This document shows positions 6,792 to 14,365 of a DNA stretch of 48,507 bases, piece after piece. Position 1 is the stretch's first letter; every line of letters begins with the position of its first letter. A program made the position numbers and the translations under genes. Origin of the DNA: an uncultured Clostridia bacterium. Its GTDB lineage: Bacteria > Bacillota > Clostridia > Christensenellales > Borkfalkiaceae. The stretch is taken from NCBI GenBank assembly GCA_947572415.1, contig CANPBT010000010.1, positions 1-48,507 of the forward strand, written 5' to 3'. The notes beneath the pieces were generated by a model. It saw only the letters and a program-made list of their open reading frames with translations, did not search any database and had not been told where the DNA came from.

Positions 6792-8107
6792 TAAAAAGCA
6801 AATATTCGGTTTTAATTTACTGGGCAATGATAATCGCCATGCTCGGTCTGTTTTTTACAAACGACTTCGGGCTCGTGGATATCCATAAAACTTCGGTCGT
6901 CGTTGCGGTGGGCATAGACACCGAGGGCGAAGAGGTTATCCTCACCGCGCAGGTGGCAGTGCCTCAGCCTTCGCAAAGCGGCGACAACATACAGTATACC
7001 GAGGTGCAGGGCAGGGGGCTTACCATTGCCGACTGCCTCAACGAAATAAATTCAAAAACGGGTTTCTATCCCAAGCTTCTGTCTTGCAAGCTCATACTTC
7101 TTGGGGAAGAATGTAAAAGCGAGGAGCTGTTTCGCGTGCTCGGCTGTTTTTACAGAAGAAACTATTCCGAGCTGACCGCTCAGGTCGCAATGTGCAAGGG
7201 CAAGGCTTCCGATATGCTTTCAATGCCCGCGACAATCAGCCCCGAAAACTCTACGGCGATGCAGAGGGCGCTTTCCGAAGAACTTAAAAAATCGGCGAAC
7301 GTGTCCTCGGTGAACCTCAAAGATATCGCTTTTTCAAACTACTCCGTAAGCGAAGCGTGCTATATGCCGTTTATTGAAGCTAATATTCAGGGCACGTCCG
7401 CGGGCGGCGGCAACGGCGACCATGTCGGCGGCGACAAGCCGCAGCAGGGTGATAGCGGCGGACAGAGCGGGCAGAGCGGCGGCTCGTCGGGCTCTTCCGG
7501 CGGCTCTTCCGAGGGTTCGGGCGGCGGACAGAGCGGACAGAGCGGGCAGAGCGGCGGTTCGTCGGGTAGTTCGGGCGGCGGGCAGAGCGGCGGGCAGCCG
7601 GTTGAATTTACGGCACGCAAAACGGCAGTGTTTTCGGGCGGTAAATTCGCGGGGATTCTCGACGAAAGTCAGTCGTTTGCGCTCAACCTGATAAAAAACG
7701 ATATCCGTCTTGCCGTCGTGCCCTGCGATACGGAGGACGAGGTTCACTACACGATAGGGCTCAAACAAGCGGGCGGCGGAATTAAACTCAAAGTAAACGA
7801 CGGCGTACCGGAGCTTACCGTAAGTTTTAAGGCGAAAGCGCAGATTCAGGGCGCGAAAAAGGTTATGCAGCCCGATAGCGTAAAATACGACGACAGTTTA
7901 AAGCCCGAAGTTTTAAAGGCGGTAAACGACGAGGTTATCTCGCGCCTGCAACAGCTTATAAGCTTCTGCGCGGAAAACAACTGCGACGTTTTAGGCGTAA
8001 AACAGCTTTTGCATAAATTCAATTATAAATATTTCGAAGCGTTTGAAAAGGATTTGCTTACAAGAATGAGCGTAAATTATAAGGTTGATATAAAAAGTTT
8101 AAATTAA
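6788..8107 (+). CDS. gerKC: spore germination protein C (GerC family), no lipobox
   Basis: A 439-residue GerC-type subunit. I start at the ATG at 6788, which overlaps the gerKB stop (ATGA) and has AGGAGG upstream. Residues about 8-25 form a hydrophobic anchor. The family normally ends its signal with a Cys-Trp-Asp lipobox, but here the corresponding place reads FFTNDFGLVDI with no cysteine, so lipid anchoring seems lost. The N domain (VAVGIDTEGEEVILTAQV) and C domain (KAKAQIQG, FNYKYFEAFEKDL) are present. Between them, residues about 205-265 are an insert rich in Gly, Ser and Gln built from GQSGGSSGSSGG-type units. The first ATG of the longer frame at 6701 lies inside gerKB and is rejected. 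Confidence 0.85.
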   Translation: MIKSKYSVLIYWAMIIAMLGLFFTNDFGLVDIHKTSVVVAVGIDTEGEEVILTAQVAVPQPSQSGDNIQYTEVQGRGLTIADCLNEINSKTGFYPKLLSCKLILLGEECKSEELFRVLGCFYRRNYSELTAQVAMCKGKASDMLSMPATISPENSTAMQRALSEELKKSANVSSVNLKDIAFSNYSVSEACYMPFIEANIQGTSAGGGNGDHVGGDKPQQGDSGGQSGQSGGSSGSSGGSSEGSGGGQSGQSGQSGGSSGSSGGGQSGGQPVEFTARKTAVFSGGKFAGILDESQSFALNLIKNDIRLAVVPCDTEDEVHYTIGLKQAGGGIKLKVNDGVPELTVSFKAKAQIQGAKKVMQPDSVKYDDSLKPEVLKAVNDEVISRLQQLISFCAENNCDVLGVKQLLHKFNYKYFEAFEKDLLTRMSVNYKVDIKSLN

Positions 8108-8135
8108 TCGGGTTAGTCGCATATAATGGTTTAGA

Positions 8136-8164
8136 TTGCTTTTCCCTAAAAAGTGTGTTATCAT
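8136..8164 (+). promoter_or_regulatory. trmB promoter, probably giving a leaderless mRNA
   Basis: TTGCTT (8136-8141), 17 bp, TATCAT (8159-8164), then only 7 nt (AAATTAT) before the trmB ATG at 8172. No ribosome-binding site precedes that ATG. Transcription would be expected to begin at or next to the start codon. Confidence 0.5.
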
Positions 8165-8171
8165 AAATTAT

Positions 8172-8840
8172 ATGAGAATGCACAAAAAAGGACATCTTGA
8201 AGAAAGACTTGAAAACTGCGCGGATATTCTGACTGTCGCCGACCTTTCCGATAAAAATATGAAGCGGGCGGCGGAGGCAAAGGAATACCTCGACTTAGTG
8301 AAGATTTTCGGCAATACCAACCCCGTCAGGCTTGAAATAGGCTGCGGTAAAGGCAAATTCGTTTGCGAAACCGCCGCGCTCAACCCGGAAGTAAATTTCG
8401 TCGCTTGCGAAAAAATTTCAAACGTGCTGATTGACGCGTGCGAAAGGGTCAAAGCGGAAAATATCAAAAACGTATATTTTCTTAACTGTGCCGCGGAAGT
8501 GCTCGAAAAGTATTTCAAACCCCGCTCCGTATCGCGGATTTACCTCAATTTTTCCAACCCTCTGCCAAAAGAGGGGTATAAAAAGCAGAGGCTTACCCAC
8601 CCGCGCTTTCTCGGCATTTACCGCAATATTTTAACCGAAGGCGGCGTAATAGTTCAGAAAACCGACGACGAGGCTTTTTATCGGTTTTCGCTTGAAAGCT
8701 ACAAGGCGGCGGGGTATAGAATATCGAGCGTATGCGAAGATTTGAAAAACAACCCCGTTGAGGGCGACGTAGAAACAGAGCACGAAAAGATGTTCAAGCA
8801 ACGCGGAAAGGCAATTTATCGTATCGTTGCGGAGGTCTGA
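8172..8840 (+). CDS. trmB: tRNA (guanine-N7-)-methyltransferase, altered motif
   Basis: A 222-residue class I SAM methyltransferase that would form m7G46 in tRNA. The SAM-binding motif LEIGCGKGKF (about 56-65) is intact, and MRMHKKGH matches the usual start of the family. The active-site loop, normally a variant of NFSDPWPKKRHxKRRLT, reads NFSNPLPKEGYKKQRLT: the conserved Asp is Asn, Trp is Leu, and the Arg-His pair is Gly-Tyr. That Asp is needed for activity in characterised TrmB, so activity here is uncertain. No ribosome site is visible, and the start is chosen by homology and by a -10 box 7 nt away. Confidence 0.85.
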   Translation: MRMHKKGHLEERLENCADILTVADLSDKNMKRAAEAKEYLDLVKIFGNTNPVRLEIGCGKGKFVCETAALNPEVNFVACEKISNVLIDACERVKAENIKNVYFLNCAAEVLEKYFKPRSVSRIYLNFSNPLPKEGYKKQRLTHPRFLGIYRNILTEGGVIVQKTDDEAFYRFSLESYKAAGYRISSVCEDLKNNPVEGDVETEHEKMFKQRGKAIYRIVAEV

Positions 8841-8845
8841 CGGGT

Positions 8846-9628
8846 TTGATTTTGCTGTGGATATCGTTAGCGGCGGTCGCGGCGTCGGCTCTTGCGGCTG
8901 TTTTCGTATGGTTCAATAACCGCTGTATAAAAGTTACTCGGTACAAGGTAGAAATACCGGACGCTCCGAAAATTAAAATCGTACACTTATCGGATTTGCA
9001 CGGTAAGGCGTTCGGGCGCGGAAATTCCGTGCTTATTGCAAAGGTAAAAGCGGAGGCGCCCGATTTTATCGCGTTTACGGGCGATATAATTCATCTGTAT
9101 ACGCCGAAGAACAGAGAGGTCGCGCTTGCCGCTGCCGGAGCGCTGAAAGAAATTTCGCCATTACTATACGTTGCGGGCAATCACGAAATGCGCAACAAGG
9201 GGTACAGATTTCTCAGAAAGGATTTAAAAGAGGCGGGCGCGGAGGTGCTCGACGACAGTACTGTCTGCGTTTCGGGCATAACGGTGGTCGGGCTCAACGG
9301 CGCGTCGTTGCGCAACGACAAAATTAACGTAATAACGCCCGACGCGTCGCCGAAAATTCTGCTTGCGCACGAGCCGCAGTTTTTTGAAAAATACGCGCGG
9401 GCCGGGTACGACCTCGTGCTGTGCGGGCATGCGCACGGCGGACAGTGGCGCATACCCTTTACGGGCGTGGGGCTTTACGCGCCGGGGCAGGGCAAATTCC
9501 CGAAATATACTTCGGGCGTGCATACCTGCGGCAAAACGAAAATGATAATTTCCCGCGGGCTGGGCAATTCGGAGTTTCCGCTTCGCCTTTTCAATCGCCC
9601 CGAAATTGTGGTTATTGAAATAAACTGA
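8846..9628 (+). CDS. membrane-anchored metallophosphoesterase (YkuE-like)
   Basis: A 260-residue calcineurin-like phosphoesterase with one N-terminal membrane helix (about 3-22) and the catalytic domain presumably outside the cell. Metal-binding motifs are in order: LSDLHG (about 49-54), FTGDII (about 77-82), GNHE (about 111-114), and GHAHGGQ (about 193-199), where the last two His complete the dinuclear centre. This set is typical of the YkuE/YaeI group, some of which act on lipid-linked substrates. The start codon is TTG with GGAGG 10 nt upstream, inside the end of trmB, and the genes are separated by 5 nt. Confidence 0.85.
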   Translation: MILLWISLAAVAASALAAVFVWFNNRCIKVTRYKVEIPDAPKIKIVHLSDLHGKAFGRGNSVLIAKVKAEAPDFIAFTGDIIHLYTPKNREVALAAAGALKEISPLLYVAGNHEMRNKGYRFLRKDLKEAGAEVLDDSTVCVSGITVVGLNGASLRNDKINVITPDASPKILLAHEPQFFEKYARAGYDLVLCGHAHGGQWRIPFTGVGLYAPGQGKFPKYTSGVHTCGKTKMIISRGLGNSEFPLRLFNRPEIVVIEIN

Positions 9629-9634
9629 TAATAA

Positions 9635-9666
9635 AACCCCCCGACGCTTGAAAGGCGTCGGGGGTT
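9635..9666. terminator. bidirectional terminator
   Basis: CCCCCGACGC, loop TTGAAAG, GCGTCGGGGG with A-rich sequence on the left and TTAAATTTT on the right. It lies between the convergent phosphoesterase and carbamoyltransferase-like genes and can serve both. Confidence 0.9.
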
Positions 9667-9677
9667 AAATTTTGTAT

Positions 9678-10616
9678 TTATTTGATAAGCAGCGCAAGCG
9701 CGGCTTTTATTAAGTGCAATTTGTTTTCGCCCTGTTCGAGCACCATGCTCGTCTTACCGTCGATTACGTCCTCGGTGACCTCTATCCCGCGGGAGGCGGG
9801 CAGGGGGTGCATAAACGCGGCGTTGTGCTTCGCAAGGCTCATCAGCGCGTTGTTTACCTGATAGGGGCGCAAAATTTCGCGTTCCTTTTCGGATACGGCC
9901 GAGTGGTACAGATAGCTGTCGGTGTACACGACGTCTGCGTTGCGCACCGCTTCGGCGGGGTTCTCTGTTACGTGGATATTCCCGTACTGCTCCGCGTGCT
10001 GCAAATGAATGGGGGGTATGCTGAACTCCGCAGGCGAACACAGCGCAACTTCCATACCGCACTTTATCGCGCCCATAATCAGCGAAACGGCGGTGTTTTC
10101 ACCCTTGCCGACGTATGCTATTTTTATCCCCTCTAGCTTGTTGTACTTTTCCCATATTGTATAAAGGTCGCAGAGGGTCTGCAACGGGTTGAAATCCTCG
10201 TTGGAAGAATTTATTATAGTAAGCGGCGACACCGCGCAGAATTCGTCGAGATTCGTCTGGGCTATGCCGCGGGTCACGAGCGCGGCTACGCCGTAGCGGT
10301 AAATTACGTTTACGATATCCTTTATGTTTTCGCCCGCGCTCATATCCTTATGGCTGTAAGGCAGGTTGACGCAAGTACCGCCAAGCTGGCGTATGCCTAT
10401 TTCGAGCGCGGAGCGCATTCTCAGCGAGGTGTCGCCGAAAAGAAGCGCTACGGTAACGTCGTTTAAAATATTAGTGCGTTCGTGCGCGGCGAATTTAGCT
10501 TTCATTGCTTTCGTTGCGTATAACAGCTCGAATATCTCTTCCGTAGAGTAGTCCGCAAGTTTTGTAAGATGTTTTTTGTTGAGCCCGTACGAGGGGGTAT
10601 AACGATTTATATCCAT
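9678..10616 (-). CDS. carbamoyltransferase-like protein, altered active site
   Basis: A 312-residue protein with the full two-domain fold of aspartate/ornithine carbamoyltransferases. The carbamoyl-phosphate loop, STRTR in ornithine enzymes, reads SLRMR (about 63-67): Ser and both Arg remain but both Thr are lost. The HPxQ motif reads NPLQ (about 143-146). The ornithine-binding SMG motif is absent, with TDSYLYHSAVSE at that place. The C-terminal loop is HPLPASRG (about 271-278), as in aspartate enzymes. The pathway is therefore unclear: it could be a carbamoyltransferase for another amine, or an inactive paralogue. It stands alone with a GAAAGGAT ribosome site and no arginine or pyrimidine genes nearby. 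Confidence 0.7.
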   Translation of the reverse strand: MDINRYTPSYGLNKKHLTKLADYSTEEIFELLYATKAMKAKFAAHERTNILNDVTVALLFGDTSLRMRSALEIGIRQLGGTCVNLPYSHKDMSAGENIKDIVNVIYRYGVAALVTRGIAQTNLDEFCAVSPLTIINSSNEDFNPLQTLCDLYTIWEKYNKLEGIKIAYVGKGENTAVSLIMGAIKCGMEVALCSPAEFSIPPIHLQHAEQYGNIHVTENPAEAVRNADVVYTDSYLYHSAVSEKEREILRPYQVNNALMSLAKHNAAFMHPLPASRGIEVTEDVIDGKTSMVLEQGENKLHLIKAALALLIK

Positions 10617-10661
10617 AGAAATCCTTTCGTTGAAATATTATACCATAAATAAATTATTATT

Positions 10662-11252
10662 TCAACTGTTTGAACGCGAGAAGGCGCACCCGCAATAATT
10701 TTGTCTGTACAGACCGTATTTCTCGCTCAGTTTAATGCTGTCGAGGTATCCGTCGCGTTTTTTAAAATCGCAGTAAAGCCACTTCGCGTCGCCTCTCGCC
10801 GCGTTTTCGCCTATTTCGTTTAAAAGGCGCGCGTCCTTCAACGGGCTTAATGTAAGGGTGGTGGTAAAGTAATCCCAGCCGCCCGCCGCGGCAAACTTTG
10901 CTGTCTTTTCAAGCCTCAGTTTAAAACACGCCTCGCAGCGTTTTCCGCCCTCTTTTTCTTTTTCGAGCCCTTTGACGCGGTCGTAAAACTCGGCGGTATC
11001 GTGGTCGCAGTCGGCGGCTTTCGCCCAGCCCGTTATTTCGATAAGCCTCAAAAGCTCGTTTTTTCGCTTTGAATATTCCTCGTCGTCGATATTCGGATTA
11101 TAAAAAAACACGGTTATATCGAAATAATCTTTAAGCCTTTCGAGGCAGGCGGAGGAGCAGGGCGCGCAACAGCAGTGCAGCAGAAGCTTTTTTCTGCCGC
11201 CGAGCTTTTCAATCTGGTTTTGCATAAGCTTATCGTAGTTTTGCGCGTTCAT
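10662..11252 (-). CDS. queH: epoxyqueuosine reductase QueH
   Basis: A 196-residue QueH (DUF208) enzyme that reduces epoxyqueuosine to queuosine in tRNA. The cysteine set for the 4Fe-4S cluster and neighbouring metal is visible: LLHCCCAPCSSACLERL (about 24-40), KRCEACFKLRL (about 103-113), and CGCAFS at the C-terminus. The Asn-Pro-Asn-Ile motif after FFYNP is also typical. No Shine-Dalgarno site lies close to the ATG; instead a -10-like TAAACT is only 6 nt upstream. No other queuosine genes occur in the window. Confidence 0.93.
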   Translation of the reverse strand: MNAQNYDKLMQNQIEKLGGRKKLLLHCCCAPCSSACLERLKDYFDITVFFYNPNIDDEEYSKRKNELLRLIEITGWAKAADCDHDTAEFYDRVKGLEKEKEGGKRCEACFKLRLEKTAKFAAAGGWDYFTTTLTLSPLKDARLLNEIGENAARGDAKWLYCDFKKRDGYLDSIKLSEKYGLYRQNYCGCAFSRSNS

Positions 11253-11258
11253 ATTTAA

Positions 11259-11287
11259 AGTTTATCACTTCCGCAGACAAAAAACAA
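11259..11287 (-). promoter_or_regulatory. queH promoter, probably leaderless
   Basis: On the minus strand TTGTTT (11287-11282), 17 bp and TAAACT (11264-11259), followed by 6 nt and the queH ATG. The -35 and -10 are weaker than consensus, but the spacing and the missing ribosome site agree with the pcrA, trmB and xre starts. Confidence 0.4.
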
Positions 11288-11330
11288 CAAAAATTAATTT
11301 TAAAATTTTAACATTTAACCCTTTTTAATG

Positions 11331-11359
11331 TTGGTAAATGCGTAAAATTATGGTAGAAT
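11331..11359 (+). promoter_or_regulatory. promoter of the MalK-like ATPase gene
   Basis: TTGGTA (11331-11336), 17 bp, TAGAAT (11354-11359). The ATG at 11411 follows after a 5' leader of about 45 nt that contains GCGCGGTGAATTTGCGCG, able to form a small hairpin, and a GGAG ribosome site. Confidence 0.6.
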
Positions 11360-11410
11360 ATATCTGAACGGATAAATTCCGCGCGGTGAATTTGCGCGGT
11401 CGGAGTTTTT

Positions 11411-12625
11411 ATGGCAAATTTAAAATTGAACGGCGTGAATAAAGTGTACCCCTCGGGCAGTCTTGCGCTGCATAATATCAGCCTCGAAGCCAAGGATAAG
11501 GAATTCCTTGTAATATCAGGCGGCGAAAACAGCGGCAAGTCTACCCTTTTAAGGGTGATTGCCGGGCTCGAAGATGTTACCTCGGGTGAAATTTTTATCG
11601 GCGACAAGGACGCGACGGAGGCCGCGCCCAAGGACAGGGATATCACTATGGTTTTCAAAAGCGATACCCTTTACCCTAATATGACGGTTTTCGAAAATAT
11701 GGCTTACGGGCTGCGCGTGCGCAAGGCCCCGCAAACCCTTGTCGAGCAGCGCGTTAAAGCCGCCGCGGCGATTTTAGGGCTCGAAAGCCTATTGTACCGT
11801 AAGCCGAAAATGCTCACCGCGGCGCAGAAACAGCGCGTTGCGATAGCCCGCTCCATAGTGAGAGAGCCCAAGCTGTATCTTTTCGACGAGCCGCTTTCCG
11901 GGCTTGACGATAAACTTAAAGCCGAGCTTTTGAATATCGTTATAAATATGCAGGCGAGAATGCAGGGTACGTTTATTTACTCCACCAAAAACGTGGCGGA
12001 GGCTATGACGATAGGAACCCGCATAGTCGTGCTCAAAAACGGCATAGTCCAGCAAATCGACACGCCGGCTAATCTTTACGATTATCCCGTAAACGCGTAC
12101 GTTGCGTTTTATATCGGCGCGCCCACTATTAACTTTATAAACGACGCCGAAATACAAAAGACGGAGGAGGGGCTGTTCGTCGTCGGCGGCGGGCTGAAAA
12201 TTCCTTTAACAGAAAAAATTTCTCAAAGGTTCGAAAATCTTGCGGATTACGCGGGCACGGGCAAACGGGTTATCGCGGGCATACGCCCCGAGGACGCGCG
12301 TTGCGGCGCCGAGGGCTTCGCCGCCGCGTGCACGGAAGTTAAAAAGGACGGCGAAAATGCTTTCGCGGAGTGCGACGCGTCCGGTAACGTTTTTGTTGCG
12401 GTCTGCGACGCAAAGACGGAAAAGGGCGCGAAAGTAAAGATTAAAGTCGACGCGGACAGACTGTATTTGTTCGACGCGGATACGAGGCTTACGCTTTTAT
12501 CGCGCGACGGCGGATACGAAAAAACCGAATTCGCGGAAGCCGACTACGTCCCTCCGACGTTTGCCGAGGAAGAAGCTATTATCAAGAGGGCTAAGCCCGA
12601 AAAGAATACGAAAAAGAAAAAATAA
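11411..12625 (+). CDS. solitary MalK-like ABC ATPase with altered catalytic motifs
   Basis: A 404-residue protein with the layout of sugar-importer ATPases (MalK/UgpC): nucleotide-binding domain (1-235) and an OB-type regulatory domain (about 240-370), then a Lys-rich tail. Walker A (GGENSGKST, 37-45) and Walker B (LYLFDE, 155-160) are intact. The Q-loop Gln is Lys83 (VFKSDTLYP). The LSGGQ signature reads LTAAQ (135-139). The switch His of the THD motif is Lys193 (STKN). ATP binding is plausible but normal hydrolysis is doubtful. No permease or binding-protein gene adjoins it. MalK-type ATPases often serve several importers, but loss of three motifs suggests a regulatory or structural role. 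Confidence 0.8.
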   Translation: MANLKLNGVNKVYPSGSLALHNISLEAKDKEFLVISGGENSGKSTLLRVIAGLEDVTSGEIFIGDKDATEAAPKDRDITMVFKSDTLYPNMTVFENMAYGLRVRKAPQTLVEQRVKAAAAILGLESLLYRKPKMLTAAQKQRVAIARSIVREPKLYLFDEPLSGLDDKLKAELLNIVINMQARMQGTFIYSTKNVAEAMTIGTRIVVLKNGIVQQIDTPANLYDYPVNAYVAFYIGAPTINFINDAEIQKTEEGLFVVGGGLKIPLTEKISQRFENLADYAGTGKRVIAGIRPEDARCGAEGFAAACTEVKKDGENAFAECDASGNVFVAVCDAKTEKGAKVKIKVDADRLYLFDADTRLTLLSRDGGYEKTEFAEADYVPPTFAEEEAIIKRAKPEKNTKKKK

Positions 12626-12628
12626 CTT

Positions 12629-12653
12629 AAACCCTCCGCAATGTGGAGGGTTT
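12629..12653 (+). terminator. terminator after the MalK-like gene
   Basis: AAACCCTCC, loop GCAATGT, GGAGGGTTT, starting 4 nt after the stop codon and followed by TTTAAAAAC. The 9-bp perfect stem with flanking A and T makes it a good intrinsic terminator. Confidence 0.8.
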
Positions 12654-12710
12654 AAAAACATTATAGCTTGTCAATAACAATTTTCGTAGTCGGTCAAGGA
12701 TTCGGAATGT

Positions 12711-13568
12711 ATGTGGGAAATTATTTTAGACGCGTTTCTCGACACGCTTATCGTTCTGCCTTTCCTTATAATTATCTATATACTTATAGAGTTTCTGGAA
12801 CACAGAACGACGTTCACGCGCAATCATAAAATTTTACAGGGCAACGTCGCCCCTTTGATAGGCTCCGCCACGGGGCTCATTCCGCAATGCGGTTTTTCCG
12901 TTATGGCGGCAAAGCTTTACGATAAAGGTCTCATACGCACGGGCACGTTGCTCGCGGTGCTTTTGGCGACCTCCGACGAAGCGTTTATTATATTGCTTTC
13001 GAGCGGCGAAGCCGCCGCAGCGATAATGCCGCTTGTCGCGGTAAAGCTTATAGTGGGCGTCGGAGTGGGGTACTTCGTCAACTTTGTGTTCACTGCCGAA
13101 AAGCTTTCCGAAGGCGACCCTGAGGAAGTGCACGCATATTCCTGCGGCAGAGAACACGAGGGCGGAAGCGTAAAGGTTTACGTTTTAAATCCCTTGCGCC
13201 ACGCCCTTATGATAGCGTTTTATCTGCTTCTCGTCAACCTTATTTTCGGCTTCGTCATAGCCGAAATCGGCGAGGACAAAATAGCTTCGTCCATGATAGG
13301 CGGGCTGTACTTCCAGCCGTTCATAACCGCGGTGATAGGGCTTATACCCAACTGCGCTTCGAGCGCGATTATAACGGGCACGTTTATCCACGGCGGCATA
13401 ACCTTCGGCAGCTGCGTTGCGGGGCTTTGCTCGAACGCGGGGCTCGGGCTTGTGGTGCTTTTCAAAAACACAAAAAAGATAAAAAGGAATATCATACTTA
13501 CGTTTACGCTGTACGCGGTGTCGGCGGTAACCGGACTCGTGATAAACTGTTTATCGCTGTTGTTTTAA
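12711..13568 (+). CDS. putative 10-TM metal exporter (ArsP_2 / putative manganese transporter)
   Basis: A 285-residue membrane protein with two homologous halves. Each half holds a Gly-Leu-Ile-Pro motif: GLIPQCGFS (about 56-64) and GLIPNCASS (about 211-219), the paired Cys-containing signature of the family annotated as putative manganese transporter or heavy-metal exporter. A hydrophilic loop with His and Cys (about 139-153) separates the halves. The direction of transport and the metal are inferred from the family only. AAGGA lies 10 nt before the ATG. It stands alone between two terminator/promoter units. Confidence 0.72.
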   Translation: MWEIILDAFLDTLIVLPFLIIIYILIEFLEHRTTFTRNHKILQGNVAPLIGSATGLIPQCGFSVMAAKLYDKGLIRTGTLLAVLLATSDEAFIILLSSGEAAAAIMPLVAVKLIVGVGVGYFVNFVFTAEKLSEGDPEEVHAYSCGREHEGGSVKVYVLNPLRHALMIAFYLLLVNLIFGFVIAEIGEDKIASSMIGGLYFQPFITAVIGLIPNCASSAIITGTFIHGGITFGSCVAGLCSNAGLGLVVLFKNTKKIKRNIILTFTLYAVSAVTGLVINCLSLLF

Positions 13569-13591
13569 TTTGAAAAGTGCCCGAAAATGAG

Positions 13592-13620
13592 TTGACTTGA
13601 ACGTTTTTCTTTGTTATAAT
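13592..13620 (+). promoter_or_regulatory. rpsU promoter
   Basis: TTGACT (13592-13597), 17 bp, TATAAT (13615-13620), 41 nt before the rpsU start. It is one of the strongest promoters in the window. Confidence 0.85.
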
Positions 13621-13661
13621 TTAACGGTATTATGTGCGACGGCGAAGGCAGGTGAAAAGGA

Positions 13662-13838
13662 ATGTCAACGATAAAAGTAGGCGAAAACGAATCGGTTGAA
13701 AGCGCGTTGAGGCGTTTTAAAAGAAAGTGCTCCCGCGACGGTATAATCGGCGATTTGCGTAAAAAAGAGTTTTACGAATCTCCCTCCGTCAAGAGGCGTA
13801 AAAAGGCGGAAGCCGCAAGAAAAAGAAATAAAAATTAA
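13662..13838 (+). CDS. rpsU: 30S ribosomal protein S21
   Basis: A 58-residue basic protein. The N-terminal [18 protein letters not shown] followed by KRKCSRDGI and the Arg/Lys-rich tail ([13 protein letters not shown]) is the S21 pattern at its normal length. S21 sits on the platform of the 30S subunit near the anti-Shine-Dalgarno region and helps mRNA binding. AGGTG lies 7 nt before the ATG. The gene is monocistronic, with a strong promoter and a terminator just after it. Confidence 0.95.
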   Translation: MSTIKVGENESVESALRRFKRKCSRDGIIGDLRKKEFYESPSVKRRKKAEAARKRNKN

Positions 13839-13844
13839 ATTTTG

Positions 13845-13882
13845 AAAGGTCTGTCCGATATTAAAATCGGTCGGGCCTTTTT
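13845..13882 (+). terminator. rpsU terminator
   Basis: AAAGGTCTGTCCGAT, short A-rich loop, ATCGGTCGGGCCTTT followed by TT. The 15-bp stem includes G-U pairs on one side, so it is strongest as a plus-strand RNA. It begins 7 nt after the rpsU stop. Confidence 0.85.
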
Positions 13883-13945
13883 CCTTGTGAAAAATGTCGG
13901 ATAAAGTTAAATTTTGGCGAAAAAATCAAATTGACGAGGCGTAAA

Positions 13946-14323
13946 ATGGAAGAATTGAAAAATATGGCCCGCGCAGCGAAGCAGCGGCTTAAAAATAATT
14001 TTTGGGAAGAGTGCAAAAGATGCGTTGATTTAAGCGCGGAAACCGCGAGGGAAAAGGGGCTGAACGAAGTGAAAGTTAAGTCCGGCCTGCGCGGCAGAGT
14101 TAAAGAGGAAATCAAAGGTGAAAAGCAGGACGAATTTTATCTTAAAGTCAAAAAACTTTTAGACAGCGAGGGTGAAGTGTCCGACGCGATAGGCAGACTG
14201 ACCGACAAGGAGCACTTTGACGGGCTGAGCTACGAGGAAAAGCAGCGTTACACTTTAAGGCTGTCGTCCGATTACCTTCGCGCGCTTGAAAAGTACCGCA
14301 AAGAAAAAGAGTTGGGCATATGA
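13946..14323 (+). CDS. hypothetical charged helical protein
   Basis: A 125-residue soluble protein that I do not recognise. It is rich in Lys and Glu and predicted helical throughout, with a central segment (LLDSEGEVSDAIGRLTDKEHFDGLSYEEKQRY) that resembles a small helical bundle. It has no signal peptide and no membrane segment. I chose the ATG at 13946 because GAGG lies 7 nt upstream, and a TTG five codons earlier is the alternative. It lies between rpsU and pcrA, where a GatB/YqeY gene is often found next to rpsU in other Firmicutes, but it shows no similarity to YqeY that I can see. Confidence 0.6.
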   Translation: MEELKNMARAAKQRLKNNFWEECKRCVDLSAETAREKGLNEVKVKSGLRGRVKEEIKGEKQDEFYLKVKKLLDSEGEVSDAIGRLTDKEHFDGLSYEEKQRYTLRLSSDYLRALEKYRKEKELGI

Positions 14324-14329
14324 TTTTAA

Positions 14330-14358
14330 TTGAAATCGGCGATTAAAAGTGGTATAAT
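14330..14358 (+). promoter_or_regulatory. pcrA promoter, leaderless
   Basis: TTGAAA (14330-14335), 17 bp, perfect TATAAT (14353-14358), then 7 nt (TTTTACT) to the pcrA ATG. There is no ribosome-binding site. The predicted start of transcription coincides with the start codon. Confidence 0.75.
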
Positions 14359-14365
14359 TTTTACT

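Noticed and set aside
7334..7768. Long minus- and other-frame open frames over gerKC
   Set aside because: They arise from the G+C-rich Gly/Ser/Gln repeat of gerKC, have no ribosome site and give low-complexity Arg/Ala- or Pro-rich proteins.
9678..10616. Plain argF annotation
   Set aside because: The ornithine SMG loop is missing and the STRTR and HPxQ motifs are altered, so naming it argF would overstate the evidence.
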